This document shows, in pieces, positions 1-12,345 of a stretch of 64,000 bases of DNA (position 1 is its first letter; each line of letters starts with the position of its first letter). The notes below the pieces were generated by a model that was given only the letters and a program-made list of their open reading frames with translations, searched no databases and was not told the DNA's origin. This DNA comes from Warburgia ugandensis (taxonomy: Eukaryota > Streptophyta > Magnoliopsida > Canellales > Canellaceae): NCBI GenBank assembly GCA_035236585.1, contig CP141139.1, forward strand, positions 33,241,217-33,305,216, in the 5' to 3' direction. A program made the translations under genes and the position numbers.

Positions 1-1392
1 TGATCTGATACTGCTAATTTGAAAACATAGAATGCAATATTATAAATTTAAGAATTTTGAAGTAATAAAATCATGTTATCATCTTAGATAAACATGGGTA
101 TTCATGCATAAATCATTTGCACATATATTTCAAGTAATAAAATTTTCAACAAAATCAATGGATCAATAAAAATATAAGCATTACTAACTTCTTAAAGTAG
201 TAATCGATAAAACCTAATGCTAGATATCCCAACCCTATTGTAGTTTTTATACACATGGGTATCTCGACGAACACATTAGCCGACTGGTCACTAGTACTCA
301 TCTAAGACCATCTCAAAGCCCCATGTATGGCTGTATAAAAAACAAATCATAGGGTTCACTATGCTCACAACTAGACCTAAATGTAATCGTGAGTGTCCGG
401 TATCTAGAGAGTAGACCACCATATCCTCCACGGTTGACTATGGATATGTTCTCAAAAGGGATGCCGCAAACACCTCCAGTGGTTATCCCATTACCACAAT
501 AGTAGCGAAAAGGGACAAGTGCCACTTTGGGCAATGATAACTACCACCTTTGGTGGTTAGAGGCTGGGATGCCAACCCTATACACAAACAACCTCTTAGC
601 ATATTGCCCACCAAGCTCCCTAGCTTGAAAAGATTAATATATATGTGTGTGTTGCAATTTTTAAGCATTTAACATGTGCTAAATTGTGCAATTTATGCAA
701 CCCTATTTCAAAATAGGCAATAAAGCATATATAAAAATATTTTGTCATTCAAGATCAAACTAGGCTATGAAAGACATAAGCGGTAACATTTTCAATCAAG
801 ATCATAAATCATGAGAATAATTTGCATGCTCATAATAAGAATACCATATTGCAATATCATTTCAAAGTCATACTAAATATGGAATAATTTCTAGTAAATC
901 GTTTATGTTTTGGAATTCAATTAAAAACTAAGCAGCATCAGACTACCTACCTCAAGGATGTCACTTAGGTGTTGTTCGCATTCTTCTTCAATTCAAATCT
1001 TGGGTCTTCTTTGAGGTCTTTTTGGGGTTTTGGATATTATTTAAGGGTATGATTCCAAATATTATTTACCATTCTCTATTAATCATCAGTTAGATTTACA
1101 GATCAACGGCCTAGATCATCGATCTAGACTCTGATCCTATCTCTCAATGGTCAAATATGTTACCTATGGGTCACTCCTCTTAGATCAAGATTGATCTGTG
1201 TATAGATCTATTATTTCATATCATAGATCAACAAATAGAGGTCATACCAATAGGCCTTCACCCTTGGATTGACATTTAGAACTTATAACTTAGAGATGCT
1301 AAACAATGTATGGTTGGATTTATCTTATTAACTTAATGATCAATTATTAGTGTTCTACTAGATCTAATAGAACCCTAATCCATCATATTTAT
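1..1392 (-). repeat. Fragment of a long Tekay/Del-like LTR
   Basis: No coding sequence is recognisable. The block at about 241-640, read on the minus strand, matches the part of the solo LTR at about 10850-11120 and the minus-strand block at 49890-50230. All three share a segment with the 'accaccaaaggtgg' theme, a 'cctccagtggt' theme and a 'catagcctcca' theme. This makes the stretch a decayed piece of a related long LTR in minus orientation. Its right limit is set only by the start of the next LTR at 1393; its left end leaves the window. Confidence 0.45.
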
Positions 1393-4300
1393 GTAATAAC
1401 CCCAAATTTTGTAAATTGATTAAGAAAATCAATTTAGTTTGAATTGTTAGAAATTCTAGGGTGGAATATTAGGTTATTGGAAATTCTATTTTTATATAGA
1501 TTAAAACATTATTTAAAACTTATAAATTATGAATTTACTCAATAAACTGATCAAAATGACCCTAAGTACGTTCAATTCTAAGTTAAAATGAAAAATCTCT
1601 AATTTTATCCATTTTTTGCATAAAAGGGTAAAATGGTAATTTTACCATATCCAAGATCTAAGGCTTCAATATTTAGAATGCACTCAAAAATATGATTCCA
1701 ACTCCACTAAGTACACTCAATTCCAAGTTCAGGGGAATAAAACAGATTTTTCTCCATAAAAGGGCAAAATGGTCTTTTCACACCAATGTGGGCCCACAAA
1801 TGAATCCAACAACCAGAAAACATGTAATGAGTGGTAAAATTACTACCATCTAATAGTGGAGAAGGAGGTGGTATTGGAGGATCCTATGTTAATTTAATAT
1901 TCAAAAGAATTAAAACATAATTATTACAAGTAATTATGAAAAATGCAAAACACCTATAAATACCCCCCCAAAATCCTCCAAATTGTTCATAAAATTTAGA
2001 AAAAAATTATCATTCTTCCCCTAAAAAACCAGATCTAGATTCATTCCAAATTACAAAACTCCCAAAAATCTCTTCTTTGATTTTCTCTATCCTCTCTCTA
2101 ATTGGAACATGAGACCTAAATTCAATTAGGCACTCTATTCCAAATTAAATCTCACAAATCTCATCATTCAGATTGTCCTAAAATAACTTATCAACAAAAC
2201 CAAAAAATAAATTTCAAGATCCAACAATTCAAACAATGGAAAATCACAAGACAAGCTGTTCTTGGGCGATTTTATCATCAAGTATATATTCTTTTAAATT
2301 GAGCTGCAAACCTATGTTTTTCTCTAATCAGGTAAGTGAAAATTATTTCTACACTTATTTCATATTAGTTTATGTAATTCTTATTTTTTTGAAATTAGTT
2401 TTAGGTTAAAAATTATAAAAATCAAGTAAGGACAGAACCCTTCATTTCTAGATGATGGAGGGCTTAGATGGAAAATCTGAGCTATCCAATTGATCCAAAA
2501 GGGTCCAAAACCTAGGCTAAGAAATCTTGGCCCTTATATGTTTCAAATTTGGGAGATTTGGAGAAGGTTGATCTGACGATCCAGATCACACTGTCTCAAC
2601 CAATCTCCCAGATCAAGCATTGATCTGATCCTGACCCCACTCAGATAATTTAGCCACATTTTGGGATTATCTAGTTACATTTTAGATCATCTTGCCATGT
2701 TCCAGATCGTCTAAAACACATTCTAATGGCCAAATCAAATCTGGCCATTATTTTTTTTTTTTTAATTGAAATCTTGTTTCTTCAATTTGGAGCTCACTTT
2801 AACTCTAATTTTAGATCAGAAAGTTGCTATGAATTTTTAATGGTGTGTAGAATCTAATGAAGATACCAGATTTATGTTTTTAATTATATTTTCTTATGAT
2901 AATCACTAAAATCCGTTCCAACAGTAATGGATCATGATCAAAATTATGTCAAATTTAAAATCTAATTGATGAATGGATCCAGAAGGTGTCGAAACCCTAA
3001 AATTGATGATCATAGTAGGATTTATAATCCTCTATATAGGTTTATTTGATAAAAAAAAATAGTACAGACTAACATCAATTGTTGAAAATGGAAGAAAATT
3101 TAAAAATGCAATTACTCACTCAATTTAAGTCTGATTTTCAATATATAAGATGATATGAATATATCTTGATGAGGGGAACATATTGAACCCATAAAAATAA
3201 GAATTTAAGCATCAAAACTTTCTGTTAATTAAAAATACTCTTACTTACACCCTTGATCAAGTAGATCTAGGGTGATCAGAATTGAAAATCTAAATCTACT
3301 AAGGATCTAATGATGATAAAATAGCATGAGGATGGTTGGATTGGATTGATATGAAATAAATCAAGGTATAGGCCCTTAAATGAGAAAATGATCATGGAAA
3401 ATCTCAATGGATCTCCTTGATCAGATGGATCAAGAAGGATCAGTCCAACTGGACCTATAAATTGGATGATCTAAGGTTATGATCATATTATTATGATGTT
3501 GGATCAAACAGAAACATAAAGGATCAAGGGTTGCATTCTTAATGTAATATCAACCCTAGATCTAAAGGATGGATAAATCATATGGTTGGATCATAAGGAC
3601 AGCTTCATCACATGCTTAGTTAATTATCTTTACAGTAAATTTGATATAATTATGATCCATGTCTATTTTTCAATTTTAGTGTAATTATCTTTAATTCCCT
3701 ATAATAAGATGTTGTAATATTATTAGTTAATTTCTTTTAAATAGCAAATTTAAATTCAGGTAAACACTTTTAATTTTAGCATGATTGTCTTTAAATTCTT
3801 TAGAATTATTGGTGCAATTTCTTTTAATCGTAGAATTATGGAAAATGCCTTAAAAGAGGTGATTAATGACATATAGATGGACTTTAGTAAATACATATAC
3901 ATCATGAAGTATAATCATAGTAAGGGCTATAATTAGTAGGATAATATAAGGATTATCAAATCCTTGACCCAAACTAGGAGAATATTAAACCCCATGAATG
4001 ACATTTTAAATGTTCATAGACTTAATTAAAATCAATTAGAAAGAGTACTTAGGATTAAAATGCTCATAGGAACTTTATGAAAGGTTGAGCTAAGGTCACT
4101 CTAGTGAATGCTGGACATGGTGGTTAAGGAGGTTAAGGGGGTTCTCTAATAAAGCCTCACTCTTCCCCTACCTTTCGTTGACGTTTGTGAGGTCTAAACA
4201 CCTCCTTACATGAGGAATGAAGTAACCATTTTGTGTTCAGCCATTCAATTAGTAAGCCTTAGTCAATTTGAAATAAGAGGAACTATCTAGACTTAGGATG

Positions 4301-5640
4301 GAATAAGCTATCTTCAACTAGTAAAGCATTAACTGGTTGAATAATAATATAAGAGCACAAAAGGTTACTAAATTATCTAGTCTTAATAAACAATTACAAG
4401 TAAGATAAGGATGATCAAACAAGATCCATAAGATCTTGAATGATCAAGACCAATAAGAATTCTAATGTCGTATTTCATTATGTATCTATGTATGTATGTT
4501 GTAGACAAATCTAGATAGAGAATCCAAACCCTTGATCAAATATGATTCAAGGAAGAGAACCAAGATCATCCTCCTTAGAGATGATCAAACAACTAAACTT
4601 AGATCAAAGAAGAACTAGATGATAGAAGATCTAAGCCCTTTATCTTTATCAACAAGTATAAATTGTTGATCAAAGGATCTATGAAAGATCAAGATCAAAG
4701 AGAGGAATACACAAAGACTTAGAATAGAAAATACTTAGATCTGAAAGATTAGAAGATCATTCTAACCTTTAGATCTATTGATCAATAGGATAAACACTAT
4801 CTGAGGAAGATAGATCATGATAGGACAAAAGATCTAGATCCTTTATATTAAAGGACAAGATTAAACAAAGAATATAAATAGGATGAAACTCTAGGATTAT
4901 TCAGGTTGTATAAATATTGACAGTATGTATGGATTTATAAATTACATACGTCAGTTAAGATCATGGAAGATTTGAAGAGATGGATCACTACTTGAAGATA
5001 GGAGGATTTTATGAATGCATCTACATGGGATGTACATGTTCAATACATGATCTTATGTTTAGAAATGTTTACAAGTGTAATGTTAATACTTATATTAAAT
5101 CCCCTAAAACCTTTATGTTCCAACCAAACACATATGAAATGGTTAAGTTAGAATTGAGGAATCTAAGTGAATATGGAACTAGAAGATATTCCAGCCCTAA
5201 GTAAACAAACAAATTGTCTGATACGTATGAGAATAACTTTACATATAAGCATGGAGGCTTGTGGTTAAATTTTAAATAGACATGGGCCTAAGGATGCTAT
5301 GCTAGAAGAGTTAATAGGGTTTGGCCACCCGCTCTCTGAAACTTGTTATTATATGGATACCGAGCCTAAATGAGGCTAAAAGTCGGGTGAGACAATTATG
5401 GGAAGGCTGCCACTGTGACAGCCATGGCCCTCCCCATACAGACATGGATAGTGATTTCTACCAAGGATGGTATAGGTGGATTATTGAGCAGTTATCCAGA
5501 CACGTTGGTATGGATTCTAACTACAGGCATAGTAGTCCTTTGAGTATTTTTGCATTATAATGCATGGCATAGTGAAATGCCTTATGATATGGCATGATGA
5601 AATGCTAGGTAATCGTGGATTACCGATACTGCCCAAATGA
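1393..5640 (+). mobile_element. Long LTR, plus orientation, 3'-truncated (same family as 7939-15924)
   Basis: It begins TGTAATAACCCCAAATTTTG, the usual start of Tekay/Del-type LTRs. It aligns in inverted orientation with the LTR that starts at 15924. Landmarks shared with that copy are the 'aaagggcaaaatgg' stretch (about 1760 against 15545), the block with 'acctcacaaac' (about 4180 against 12950), and the 'ccactgtgacag' block (about 5420 against 11910). Similarity continues to about 5640 with the segment mirrored at 8680-8830, then fades. The LTR end and primer site are not visible, so the copy is truncated and abuts a different gypsy fragment. No open reading frame of interest occurs inside. 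Confidence 0.6.
1954..1963 (+). promoter_or_regulatory. Candidate LTR TATA box
   Basis: CCTATAAATA lies about 560 bases into the LTR that starts at 1393 and is followed by a C-rich stretch, the usual layout of an LTR promoter. The inverted relative has a damaged form near 15340 on the minus strand (CTCTAAATA). Confidence 0.4.
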
Positions 5641-5869
5641 GGGGGTATGTCCAGCAAAGTCTAGATGATCTATCAACTCAGTATAAACTAGGTGTCATTA
5701 TGTTTTGAGATGTTAACTATTTTTCACGGTTTTGGCCGTATGTGTATATATCTATACAAAGTATGCAGGATGTATGAGGATGTATATATATGACCAAGTA
5801 AAGAGATTGATCCATGAGAGTGGACCTCATATCCAATCTTCCCCATCATAGGATAGTTAAGGAGTTATA

Positions 5870-7205
5870 TTCATTTTGGGCTTTATGGATACTTGATTAA
5901 GGATTTTAGCAAATTTTCTAGTGCCTTTGCAATCTACTCACAAAAGAGGTGAATTTTATCTTTGATGAAGAATGCATGAAGGCCTTTGAACATCTAAAGG
6001 ATGAGCTCACCTCTACACCTATCATATGATTACTGGATTGGAGCATATCATTTAAAATCATGGGTGACACCTCTAATTATACAATCGGTATTATTTTGGG
6101 TCAGCAAATTGATAAACTTTTGCATATGATCTATTATGCTAGTAAGACTTTAAATGACACCTAACTCAACTACTTCACTAGTGAGAAAGATTTGTTGGTT
6201 GTAGTCTTCACCTTGGACAAGTTTAGGTCCTATCTCTTAGGGTTTAAGGTCACAATCTATTCGAATCACATGGCATTGAAGTACCTACTTTCCAAGAAGG
6301 ATGATAAACCAAGACGCATCTAATGAATTCTCCTATTATAATAGTTTAATATATAAATTTGGGAAAAGAAAAGTTTTGAGAATGTAGTAGCAGATCACCT
6401 TTCAAGGTTGATAGTTAAGTCTTTTAGTGAACTTGTGCCCATCACAAAAACTATCCCAGATGAGTAACTTCTACAAGTTTCCTAGTTACCTTGAGCTGCA
6501 GACATAGTCAACTAACTTGTGATAGATCAACTACCAACACATTGGTCAAAATAAGATATATCCAACTTTCTATTGAAGGTTAAATACTTAGTATGGCATG
6601 ATCCATAGTTATTTATGTAATGTCCCAATCAGACCATAAGGAGATGTGTCCCTAACAATGAATATGATAAAATCCTTTTTTCACGACCATGCTTGTGGGG
6701 CCATATAGTGTTAAAAAGACTACTGCAAAGGTCTTAATGTGTGGATTTTATAGTCCTATGAAGTTTAGAGATTCTTAAATGTACTATAAAGCATGTACTT
6801 GCTGCCAAAGGTTAGGAAATATTGGCAATAGGGACATGATGCCGCTAAACCCCATTTTGATTGTTGAAATTTTTTACATCTGAGGCATGGATTTCTAGGT
6901 CCCTTTCCTAACTCTTTCAAAAACATATACATCATTTGTGGGAGTGGACTATGTATCTGAGTGGGTAGAGGTAGTAAATGATCACCAGGTGGTGGTCAAG
7001 CTTTTAAGGGATAACATCTTTTCATGATTTGGCACTCCATGCACTATTATCAATGCTGGAGTAAAGCATTTTTTGCAACCAGGTGTTTGACGTCCACATG
7101 AAGAAATATGGAGTCAATCATACAGTTGCAACACCCTACCATCCCTAGACTAGCAAGCAAGTCAAGGCATCCAAAGGAAAATTAAGTATATGCTGGAAAA
7201 AATAG
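5870..7205 (+). pseudogene. Ty3/gypsy pol fragment (RT end, RNase H, integrase), Athila/Tat type
   Basis: Reading across frameshifts on the plus strand gives the end of the reverse transcriptase ('KDFS', about 5905). An RNase H follows at about 6050-6320, with 'YYASKTLND' and 'LLVVVFTLDKFRSYL', and then 'ENVVADHLSRL' near 6380-6410. Next come the integrase zinc-finger region and core, with 'VDYVSEWVEVV' near 6945 and 'LLRDNIFS.FGTP' near 7000, ending around 'KYMLEKIVNS' at 7205. These phrases are characteristic of Athila/Tat-lineage polyproteins. Gag, protease and most of RT are missing, and stops and shifts are frequent. No LTR of its own can be assigned, so it is a truncated dead fragment. 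Confidence 0.75.
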
Positions 7206-7212
7206 TGAACTC

Positions 7213-7938
7213 CTATAATAATCCTAATTTTTAAATTCCATTTCAAATAATTATAAATAAAATTTGATAAATATAAGATGGAAAATGTTTATGTCTAGGT
7301 TTCACATAATTGGCCTTTTGAAAGACATAAAATTGGACCCCAAAACCTTAAAATTCATATTGTACTTGGAAAAACAAATCCAAAGACAATAAGTTTGCTA
7401 AAATCATTATTCAAATGAATATGTTGTGATTTTTCTTATGAGGGTAATTTAGTGATTTCATAAGTGGTCCCACTCATAGAAATTTCTTTTGGACAATCAT
7501 GATATGTTGGAAAACTCCTTGCCAATAAAATTTATAAGTTTTGATTGAAATCATGATGTTTGGAACCAATAAAACCTCATAGTTAGGTATTTATAATAAA
7601 AGAAAAGAAAATAATTAAAATACATAAAGGAACGGGGGCAAATTGATATCAGCATCCCTCTCACATATACCCAAAGAACAGACCATTAGGTCTGTTCTCA
7701 ACCCAACAGAGAGACAGCGAACTAAGGAAGAAGAAGAAGAGGGGGAGAAGAAAAGAAAAGATGAAAGGGGGAAGAAGAAGGAAGAAGGAGAAGAGGAAGA
7801 AAGAGATTGTCGGAGAAGAGGTTATTGTTGTGTTGAATCTTTCTGGCAATTTGTAACCCTCAACTATCAGTTTCTAGTGGTTTCGATAGTGAAGGAATGA
7901 TGGCCAATCAAGAATCAGTCCCCACGGTTGTGTTTCCC
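7213..7938 (+). repeat. Probable 5' part of another LTR
   Basis: The start 'taataatcctaattttt' resembles the opening of the neighbouring long LTRs. A TATA-like stretch (TATTTATAATAAAAG, near 7585) is followed by a purine-rich leader at 7720-7810 made almost only of A and G. The open frame over 7643-7900 is a product of that leader, a run of Glu, Lys and Arg, and is not a gene. The piece stops where the minus-strand LTR begins at 7939. Confidence 0.35.
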
Positions 7939-8848
7939 TGTGACGGCTTGATTTCTATACACATTTTGTAATACATTTTTCAAAGTTAGGGCACCCTTAG
8001 TAAAAAAAATTAGAAAACAAAATAGCAAAAATTCTTTTCTTTGAAACTTGTTTTGAAAAACCCAAGTCATCATCTCATACATAAAATAAATAGAAATTTT
8101 ATACGAGACAGAATTCCATTGAAGGAATATATTTTTATTAAATTTCCAGAATCCATCTAGTGGTTCACAGTACAGCCCAATATCAGTACAATATTTGTCC
8201 AAATTACATAATCCAAATTTCAACCTCACCATACATTAAAAACTATCAATACATTACAATCCTCTCAAATAAAAATACATATCTTCAAAGAAAATACTTT
8301 AATTGATTATGCTTCCAAATCTTCTTAAGTCTTCTATAGTCATGAGCTTCTATCCCTCCTTCTCTGTATCTGAGGTATTGTAAATATTGAAACATATACA
8401 ACACCTCAGCACGCTATGCATGGAAGGGTATACAAAAATATACTACTTCACTAATATAAGAATACATATCTCAGTCATCAATCCATCATGGTTATCCATT
8501 CATGAGTTATCTCTACATAGAGTATATACATTATTTATGTAGTATAGGACAAATTAGTTAAAATAGTGAAGATTGCTCAAAACTTATTCCTTCCCTTGGC
8601 TTTACTTCTACATAGGAAATCAGTATTCAACCAATCTTCATACAAGAATTTTCTTTCCAGGAACTCATGTAGCGGCATCTCATCATACCATGGCAATACA
8701 TTATGCATATCATATGTGCATCATAATGCAAAATACATTATGACTACTATGCTGCAGTCTCAATCCATACAATGCGCCTAGATAACTGCAATAATCCACT
8801 GATACCAGCTATGGAAATAACAAAATATAGGATTGCATGGGGGGAACC

Positions 8849-11800
8849 TGTAATGCCCCGAGCAATTTACGCTATTTTTGCATCCATTTAACAAAAATGA
8901 ATTGGACATTCTATAGGAAATGAACCGTGTTAAATTTTTTACTTTATTTAAAATATTAAATGAATGAATTTGTAACAAAACTTAGTACATTAGATTCTAC
9001 TCAGAAAATGGAATCCAACGCCTCAAAGAACGCCAAAAACGGAGTTCGTATGAAGAAGTTACGGCCGTTTAAAGATTAGGGGCAAATTTGTAATTTATCG
9101 TTAAAAAACGAAAAAAGATGAAAAACACAGGGGGCGTTTTGATAACGGCACCCCCTGTCTTCTTCCTCTCAATTTCTCTAGAAACCCCAGTTTCCAGAGG
9201 TTTCCACCACCGCCAATGGCAGCACCGCCATAGTAAGGTTATAAAAAGACCCTATTCCCTCCTCTTCGAATTAAGATTTTTCTAGCCATTTGAGGCTGGG
9301 GTTCCGGCAAAAATCAGAAAACCTGTCTCCAGCTTTCCCTGCACTTTCTGGCTAGGCCCGTGTCAAGCCAGCCATTCCCATCTCTCCACCTCCCCTCTTC
9401 TTCCTCTGGCCTCATTGGAAGTTGGGGTTTTCCCCCTTCTTCATGGGTTCCAGCGACATGGGGTTTTCAGAGTGGAAAAAGGGAGTCGCACCACTAGAAT
9501 GCAGGCGTCCCTGGCTACCCAGGTAAGCCCCCCTTTCCCCTCTCTCCATTTTTCTTTCCCCCAGGCCAGATCCATGCCAGATCTGGTTTTTCCCAGCCGA
9601 TGTTCCCTAGCCGGAGAACGTCCTAGCCGGAGATCGCAAGGAAAGGCCGAGTTCCATTCGGCTCTATGCAAACGAGGCATCCCAGGGATGCCATGCTTCA
9701 TGCGCGCCTGGGACGGGTTCCAGGCATGCGATGGTGCGTACATGGTCCCTGGTGCGTCCTTCGGGTGCACGCACGACGTGGGGCACGGGTCCTGGCTCGA
9801 CCAGGATGCACGGGGTGCCCTGGGAGCTAAGACACGCCATGCTACACCAAAGATGTATCTGCATGATGCCCTCCAGGACACATCATAGCGCGTCGCTTAA
9901 GCTTGCATGTGCGCATGTGAACGCGGTCCCTAGCGTGGCCTTCGAGTGCGCACGACGTGCGAACAAGGGTCCTAGTTCGACTAGGGCACGCGCGCGTCCT
10001 AGGAACCGTGGCGCGCAGGGCCTGCATGGACAAAAGCTGGATTGTCCGTGACGTTGTAACATTAAAAATGCAATTACAGGAGTTATAGGACTCTGATTGA
10101 CAATCCAAAAGGACCGTTGCGTTCGTAATTTTGACACGGACCCAATTATATAATAAAATGCAGGACATTCTTAGATAAAGAGCAACTTCAAAATATCATA
10201 GAATAGCCCCTAGAAACCAACATCATATGACCTTTAATAACGCCTAGATCTTATGTTTAAACATCATTTAGGACCTTACCAAGATATTCTCGGACTCGAA
10301 GTGAAGACAGGCACGAGCTACGTAACAACGCACGAGGTAGGTAGTCTGACGCTGCGTTTTTAAATATATCCCAAACACTAAGTGATTTACTTGCCTTTAT
10401 GATGCTTTTGAAATATGATTTTCTTATACGAGCATACGGAATTGTCTGCATGATTTATAGCATTGACGCACTTGAACCTATCCTTGCATTTAATATGCTT
10501 TTATGATGTTCTTATACAAGCATGTTTTGAGAAGTGTAGCCTTGGCCGATGAGGGTGGGCCAGGGAGAGCTGGCAGGCTTCTAGGCTGTCAGGCAGGGTT
10601 ATGACTTTGAATGCGATACTAATATGAGCAGATTTTATTCATTGCATGCATGTTTTGCAAACGATTGCATAAATTGCATTATTTACGATGAATAAGTGCA
10701 TAGATTGCATGATTTACGATTATTGAGTTTTGGATAAATGCATAACCTTGAGGGTTACCAAAAGACGCTGGTGAGGCAGTGTGAGGACCAGGCAATGTGA
10801 GGAACCCAAAGAGGACATGATTTTATATTTTACGGGTTGATAAGCCTGGTGGGCACTATGCTGAGAGGAGGTACGGGGTTGGCCTACCGGCCTTTACCAC
10901 CAAAAAGGTGGATGGTATCACTGCCAAAAACGGCATTGTCCCTTCCCTGACTGCTGTGGTAAACAGGGACTACCACTGGAGGTGTTCACGGCACCCTTTC
11001 GGGAACATCCATAGTCATCGTGGAGGCTATGGTGGATTCCAGTTGTATGCTGGGTATGAGCGTAGTGGCCCTATGATTTTAGTGTGATTGATATGCATAT
11101 AACATTGAGATGGTCGTATACGAGTACTCGTGACTAGTTTGCGTGACATGTACGCCGAGAGACTCATGTGCATGATACTAGCATATGCTTGAATGATGAC
11201 TACTTTAAGATTTTCATGATTATTATTATATTTAGCTCGCTGGTTTGATGCATTTGCCGAGATCTACGTATATAAATCTATTGCTTTCTCTTTTAATCAT
11301 ATTTATAGAACGTGAATTGCAGACGAATTCATAGTTAAATTTGTATCCATGAACTCATGTTTTATGCATACTATGCATGCTTACGCAAAAGGAATAATTG
11401 ATGTTTTACATGAAAAGCTCCTGGAACCATGCATGATGCATACCGTGTTTTCAAAATAGTAGTATAAGATCACCTACTGAGTATGGAAAATACTCACCCT
11501 AATATATTATTTTTTCAGATTAGCTCCACACAGAATTAGAAGAAGCATCAGGAACATGTTAGTGCAACGATCAAGTGACTGATGAGAAGACAAGCATGAA
11601 TGTAAGTAAACACTCCACCTTTTGGACATGTAGTTGTATTTATTTATAGTTGGGCTGTGAGCTGTGACCAGATAGACCTGGGAAGACATTTATGAGTACA
11701 AAAATTTTCAAAAACTACTTTGGTTGTTGTGAAAGCAAATGACACTTGGGGTTTTCAAAATGAGTTTAAAAACCAAAAGATTTTCCGTTGCATTGCATTG

Positions 11801-11892
11801 TTTTTATAAAATGCTTTCCAAATAAGGATGCATCCCGTCGTAGAAATTAGATATAGCATTTAAAAATGCATGGAAAAACCTGAGTCATCACA
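8849..11892 (+). mobile_element. Solo LTR (Tekay/Del-like), 3,044 bp, with GAACC target duplication
   Basis: The sequence starts TGTAATGCCCCGAGCAATTT and ends GAGTCATCACA, both typical of Tekay/Del LTRs. It is flanked on each side by GAACC (8844-8848 and 11893-11897). The undisturbed site is visible in the sister LTR near 20160, where 'ggggggaaccctagatgtcaca' reads straight through once. No primer site or internal region is present, so it is a solo LTR left by recombination between two LTRs. It holds a GC-rich leader (about 9300-10050) with long but meaningless open frames, and a block at about 10850-11120 shared with 241-640 and 49890-50230. Confidence 0.85.
9239..9248 (+). promoter_or_regulatory. 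Candidate TATA box of the solo LTR
   Basis: TTATAAAAAG lies about 390 bases into the solo LTR, just upstream of the C-rich, GC-rich leader. The placement fits the LTR's own promoter. It is judged by sequence and position only. Confidence 0.4.
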
Positions 11893-12189
11893 GAACCCTA
11901 ACTGTCACAGTGGTGACCTTCCTATGATTGCCCTACCTGACATTTACCCTCTCTTTGGGCATGGTATCCATCATATAAGTTTTAGGAAGCGGGTGGTCAA
12001 ATCCTCACAACTTCCCAAGCATAGCAACCCCTATCTCTAGCTCTATGTAAAACAAAATCAAAAGCCACCATGCTTGTATGTAAAATACATTGTACATATT
12101 AGATGATGTGTCTATTTAACTAAGGCTGAAATATTTTCTGTGCCCTATTCGTAGGGTTTCCTTAGTCTTCACATCTCATTACCTTCAAC

Positions 12190-12345
12190 TCATTTGATTT
12201 GATCCTTAGATTGGATCAATTGAATTAGATTATGAGGTTGGATCACTTAGTTAGATCATATAGTTGGATCACTTGGTTGGATCACTTAGTTAGATTATAT
12301 GGTTGACTTACTTAGTTGGATCATGACTATGTTAAAGTACTGAGC
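12190..12345. repeat. 26-bp minisatellite in the LARD 3' LTR
   Basis: Units of the form 'ggttggatcacttagttaga' plus 'tcatat' (26 bp) are repeated with substitutions. Fewer complete units are present than in the corresponding stretch of the 5' LTR (20460-20640), and one unit is cut short. Confidence 0.7.

Noticed and set aside
7643-7900. 85-residue Glu/Lys/Arg-rich frame
   Set aside because: It comes from a nearly pure A/G stretch in an LTR leader; low complexity, no motif.
9415-10168. Overlapping open frames of 66-157 residues on both strands
   Set aside because: They lie in the GC-rich leader of the solo LTR, lack known domains and exist on both strands, as expected of GC-rich DNA with few stops.
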